Source of the DNA: Crotophaga sulcirostris
Lineage: Eukaryota; Chordata; Aves; Cuculiformes; Crotophagidae
Length of the DNA stretch: 64,000 nt
Assembly: GCA_013397455.1 (NCBI GenBank)
Contig: VYZB01000528.1
Location: 498,822-562,821, forward strand
Reading direction: 5' to 3'
Part shown: positions 59,253 through 64,000 of the stretch, piece by piece
How the letters are laid out: the number at the start of each line of letters is the position of its first letter
Position numbering within the stretch: position 1 is the first letter of the stretch
Translations under genes and position numbers: made by a program
Notes under the pieces: generated by a model
What the model saw: the letters and a program-made list of their open reading frames with translations, nothing else
What the model was told of the DNA's origin: nothing
Database searches by the model: none

Positions 59253-62200
59253 TTATTGGAAAATGTCATTGTTTGTGACTTTTTTTTAATCTATGCATCT
59301 AATCTTAGTCCCAGTTAGAGATCAGCTGAGAAAAGCTTCAGTGCATGGAGAGTGAACTTTTTTTAAGATTAACTACCCAGTTTAGACAATGGTTTTGTAA
59401 ATGTATGGATGTGTTTGCAGTTGTGAATATCACATACACCATGTGTAAATCTACCATACTTAGTGATACAGTTTCCCTGATTTCCCATAAAGCATATGTA
59501 ATGAATTGATATCAGGCAAATAAATTGTATTATTTTGGCCATGAGTTACTGTAGACCAAAGCAGATCATACTCAAGGCAACAGAAGGTGAGAAAAATTGG
59601 GAAATGTTTAAGGAGCTAGGACCAACAATGTTAAATCAATGACAATATGATTTGAAGTAAGGTTTATGTACTTGATCACTTGCCTATCTTTTCCCCAAAT
59701 ATACTGGCTTGTTAAATAAAAAAATAATTAACCTTACCAAGACACCTTCCCTCTCGTATCTCTGTAGACTATCATTACTATAACAATGTTTCTAATTCAG
59801 CCTTTGAAGATTAAAAACATTATATTGTAAGAAAAACGAAAAAGTTTATTTCTCACTGTGATTGCAGTATATTTTCCTCAGCAACTGTTTCACTCTAAGG
59901 TAATGCTCAGGAAACTAATAAAAATCAATGGGAATCTTCGCTACCATACTTCTCTAGCCTTTTGGAACAAGTGTGGGAAAGTTAATTACTGGTTCTGTTT
60001 TGCTGGCCTCTGTTATCATTTGGTAAAATCTAGCACATTCTGTCTCTTTTCTTCCATACAGATGGCAAGAATGTAATCAAAGATTTGAAGAAGTGCCGTA
60101 GAATCTGAGGACTCCAAGTACATAATAATGCAAGTACAGTTCAGGACAGGTCAGACAGAAGAAGCTTTACAAACTATGATCATAGTGAGAGAACATTCAG
60201 ACAGCATCTCCTCTGCTCCTTTTTTATCTCCCAAGTCATTGCATTGACCCAGACTGTATAGTATTTTAGAAAAAAAAAAAAAAGATGTGAGGAAAATAAT
60301 AATTTAAATGTTAATAAGACCAGGTGTCTATCCCTAGGAGGAATGGAGTCCTTAAGTACCTTTGTAACTGCCACCATACTAAGAAGAAATCAAGCAGTAA
60401 TAAATAATGTGACACGATGGAGAGTTGGCTCTTGGTGGAGCCTATAAGAGTGGGACACCCATTGGTACCTTAGCTCAGAAGTGGGGAGTTGGAAAGAAAC
60501 ACAGATTCAGCTTTTAGTTGAAAGGAATGTTCTAGTTAGGATAAACTTCTTAGCCAGAACGCTCAAATCTTAAATGTTAATAATTTTACCACTATAGGAG
60601 ATACAGAAATAACATAGAGGTAGAAAGGCAGAGTCAATGAAGTGAAAACACAAGGAAAGTGTGTATAGGAAGTAAAATGTACAAGGAAAGACAGAAAGAG
60701 GAAAGAGAAGAACCCCAAAAGAGGACCTGGTCCTTTAGGCTATGTACAGACAAAGAACTGAATTGCATTAGGCTGAAGGAGGAGGTCAGTGCATCTTCTT
60801 TTCAGTGTCTGAGCTGTTAGAGCTATACAGATGTTGCCCCAAAAGCCAGAGTTATTTCACTTGGTGTGTAAAAACCCAACATACACACAGAGTCGAGCTA
60901 TTTGTTTATTGCATGTCTGCACAGAGATGGATGCTAGGTGGTAATTCTACAAAGCTAGGATACCTCAACCAAGACACAGTGAAGTTTTATACATTCTAAG
61001 CAACAGTTACTAGGATTTTTATAGATAAGCTTGGTTACCCTCACTCTGGTTGGTCCTAGCAATGCCCTGTCTTCATTTAAAATTACAGTATCTGTTTTTT
61101 TTTTTTTTTAACTGCACCTATTCAGAGAGGATGGGGCTGTTCTTGGTAGGGAACTGTTCCCTACCCCAAGGCAAGTTTTTACCAAGCTAATTAGGATACT
61201 TCCCTCATGGTTCAAGTAGTTATCTCTTTTGTTAGTCAGCTTCTTTTGTTCCTTTATGCTTATCTTGGTATTTCCTTGTTTAATGGATTTATGGTGTCAT
61301 CCTGTTCCTCCCCTCAGGGTTATTTTACAGAGTTTGAGTAATCCCTTCTGTTTAATCTCTTTTATTTCTCCAATGCCAACTGTTTTTTGCTTAGTGCTCC
61401 AAGGTTAAATTGTGATAGTGAGAACTACTATTTTAAGCTGCCAAGCCAGCAAACAACTTCATAAAATATACCATTCTTTGCTCTTTTATAACATTTTGTA
61501 GATTATTATGTTTCATTTTTCTAATTCATTCACTGACCAACAAGCAATCCTTAAGTACCCTTCCTGTCTACTAAAATAGTGGCATGGTCAGGATAATGAC
61601 TACAGAGCACCTGATGCCAAAGCTTTTGCTTCCCTGTTGTTAATGTGTATTTGCATCAGAGTTTAAAGCCTACTTTATATCACGCTGCTTTCCAAATGAA
61701 CTTGATGCTTTCCTTTCTCTAATTCTGCTAAGGTAGAAGCCGCACAATGCCAAAATGACTGGTCTGAAAGCCAGGCTGTACTTTCTATGAGTGGGTTTGG
61801 ATCCTTGGTGGCACAATAATAAATAAAACAGTAGTTGCTGATCTAATACTTGATACGGTTAATGAAACCATAGGAAGAGATGTGTAAGGTATTTTTGCTT
61901 TAATGTGCTTGTTTTTGATTCTTGCACTGATGAATTGCAATGTGGCTGCCAAAGTTCAATGCTGTAATGTTGCTGTTACTTGAAATAGAAACAATTGTTT
62001 TCCACATCTCAGGGCCTTTTTTTTTTTCCACTGCTGCCTGTAAAACACTTCCTACCTGTTGGCTATAGGCACGCCTCAAAGAAAAATGTGAATAGCTCAG
62101 CTTACACTTGACACTTTCTCTCAGATCCTTTCTGCTAGTTTCCAGCCTTCTTGTATTTAAAATTTCTTAAAAAGAATGGAGTAGGGGGAAGGTTTTAGTA

Positions 62201-64000
62201 TCAAAAGTCAATATAGATACAGTACTACCAATATCAAACTCCTTCAAGTATATTATCACTATCGAATATCAATATTATTTTGCTATTAACATTAATATGA
62301 AATCTATGCTATGAATAGGTATTATTAAAAGAAGTTCCAGAAACATTAACAGTGGTGAAACAGGGGATTTTGCAGAATTTCACATCATTCATACTTCCTT
62401 GTATAAAAGGATGATATTCAAAGTACAAAACACAATTTTTCTATAGCTTGATTTATGGAACTAATTTAATGCTTACTTTGTTACAAAGAACATCATTAAA
62501 GGTACTTTTATACAGTTCAAGTGCAATGGAATGGAAGAATATGATCTAATTGCAAAGTAAGTGCATTTTGTTGTTGTTTTGAATTTTATGCTTCATTAAG
62601 GAGCATATTTTAGATTTTAGGAATATGGCGCCTCTATGTTACCTTCACCTTTTGTTGCTATGAGGGAAATCCAACAGTGCAATATTTGGAATGTGTTTGG
62701 TGGAGTTAGGAATAGGGGATGTGGGAGCTGTGTGGGGAAGTTGTTTCTTGCACGTCAGGAGAAGTAACATTCAACAATTGAATATGTATAATGAAAAATA
62801 ACTGCAAGACACTGTGCTGAATCAGTACGACTTCAGAATTTTGTTATTTTCTTCTGTGCTAACAGTGTTTATCTGTATTCCTTCTGTGCCTTTCTGAAGA
62901 AAACCAAAATGATTGAGAGAGTGGTAGTAGCATATTCCTTTACATGATTTTTTTTGAGGTATAAAGAAGATGAAATTAATCTAATAAAGCATAGGGGGAT
63001 TGAAGGTAGTCTTTGGCTTGTCAGATTCTCTACTGAGAATGTATCTGACAGGGCAATACTGAAAAAATACTGTGGCCGTCACCACAGCCTAGGCCCTAAA
63101 ACCTGTCAATCTGTAATGTTTCCCCAAGACTATACTCAGACATTTGTCAAGAAGTTAAACCAGCCTTTCTCTACTGAAGAAAGGAAAAATCCCCTTTGCT
63201 ATTCTCAAAGCTGAAATAGATGGAAAGCCTTTACCTGTCAAGTATTGTGAACTTGAGGCACTTGCTGTTTAAATTCTTCAGAGTAACTTTCAAGGTATTC
63301 AGTTCAAACCCCCAGAACAGATATTTGCATAGAACTTTTGTAATCAAAATAACAACATTTTTTTCTTTCATTTCAACTTTTAATTAACTTGAAGTCATTT
63401 AGTGTTAGACAGTTCTGAGACTATATACCTTAGATTTTCCACTGATGAATTGTGAACTGATGTTAATTGATCTAATAGAGTTTTTCCTTTATCCCCTTGT
63501 AGTTACTTACCTTTAGAATAAAATATAACTCTGGGGAACTGAAACTGAATATAGCTAGCAGGACATTAACTCTGAAGGAGAGTTACTAAAGATCTAGCTC
63601 TGTGCTAAATTTACAGCTTCTGCGTAAAAGTAAAGAAACCATATAAACCTCCTATAGATCTGTTTGTTGTAACAACAGTAACCTGAATGCCTTAAATTTT
63701 ATTTTTCAAAGGAAGGAATGTTAAAGAAAGTAAACAAATGCAGTTCCCGTCTCCCAAATTAAATGGTGCTTTCAGAGTGAAATAGGGAAGGGGTAACCTT
63801 TATTTTTCTTCAAGTTTTCCTCAGCCATGTGATCAAAATAGAACAGCAACTGGTGTAATAATAAAGCAAGGGCTTTTTTTAGATTTTATTGGTGCAGCTT
63901 GAAAATTCACAAAGTTGTACTTTTCAGTACCTGAAAATGGGCTGCTGGTTCTCTACAGAGAATAAAGCAATACTTATTTTGTCCCGACCTACTGTGGTTG
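59253..64000. other. Unassigned 4.7-kb spacer to window end
   Basis: No CR1, LTR or gene recognised. It contains an A-run (about 60269-60284), a T-run (about 61096-61110) and a strong short palindrome (61142-61170). Open frames are 86 codons or less. Confidence 0.55.
61142..61170. repeat. Short palindrome, near-perfect hairpin
   Basis: GGTAGGGAAC-T-GTTCCCTACC is a perfect 10-bp inverted repeat with a one-base centre. It extends outwards by CTT/AAG with a 2-base bulge. Confidence 0.88.

Noticed and set aside
60061..60076. Terminal exon after the acceptor at 60060 joining the candidate exon at 58576
   Set aside because: Only four codons before a stop; nothing beyond the splice-like motif supports it.

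Overview
The window looks like one contiguous piece of a bird nuclear genome. The evidence is repeats, not genes. At least fourteen CR1 LINE fragments are present (the dominant avian retrotransposon). Several end at the CR1 3' tail of short repeats, ATTCTATG type in some copies and ATACTGTG type in others. There are also LTR sequences that I recognise from memory as common in neoavian genomes, two of them with clean 5-bp target-site duplications. No tRNA-derived SINEs, L1 or Alu elements are seen. By my own boundary estimates CR1 covers about 12 kb (roughly 18-19%), which is high for a bird. That would suit a lineage with a CR1 expansion, such as woodpeckers and relatives, but the species cannot be settled from the sequence. 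Base composition is AT-rich throughout, with two single-N positions (29983 and 42725).

Layout. 1-1835: nested CR1 fragments. 2560-3823: reverse-strand CR1 with most of the reverse transcriptase (RT) and a 25-bp microinversion. 5097 to about 5572: LTR. 8350-9642: a 70-bp, 93% identical inverted repeat enclosing 1.15 kb of unclassified DNA. 9643-17302: no recognisable element. 17303-17631: LTR fragment. 18092-18852 (+) and 19488-19805 (-): CR1 3' ends. 22380-22440: possible hAT terminus. 22565-23725: 5' half of a CR1 (ORF1 esterase end plus endonuclease). 25965-27676: 3' half of a CR1 (RT to intact tail). 27677-36742: repeat-poor, with a poly-C tract. 36743-37205 and 38440-39504: two LTRs. 41040-41824: an older CR1 subfamily. 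42613-42712: CR1 scrap next to an AAT microsatellite. 49043-49450: degraded CR1. About 50052-51130: dead mariner DNA transposon with a readable DD34D triad. 51710-52439: solo LTR with duplication AGGAT. 52654-52930: old CR1. 54437-56722: longest CR1 in the window. 57095-57960: CR1 fragment without its 3' end. 58803-59247: solo LTR with duplication GTGTC. 59253-64000: no recognisable element.

I find no convincing host protein-coding gene, RNA gene, CpG island or CRISPR array. The best candidate for host coding is one possible internal exon at 58576-58723, with low confidence. The open frames with real homology belong to dead transposons: CR1 ORF1/ORF2 and mariner transposase, all broken by stops or frameshifts. 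The window therefore reads as intergenic or large-intron DNA. The least explained item is the long inverted repeat at 8350-9642. Family assignments rest on motif recognition from memory, not on database searches.
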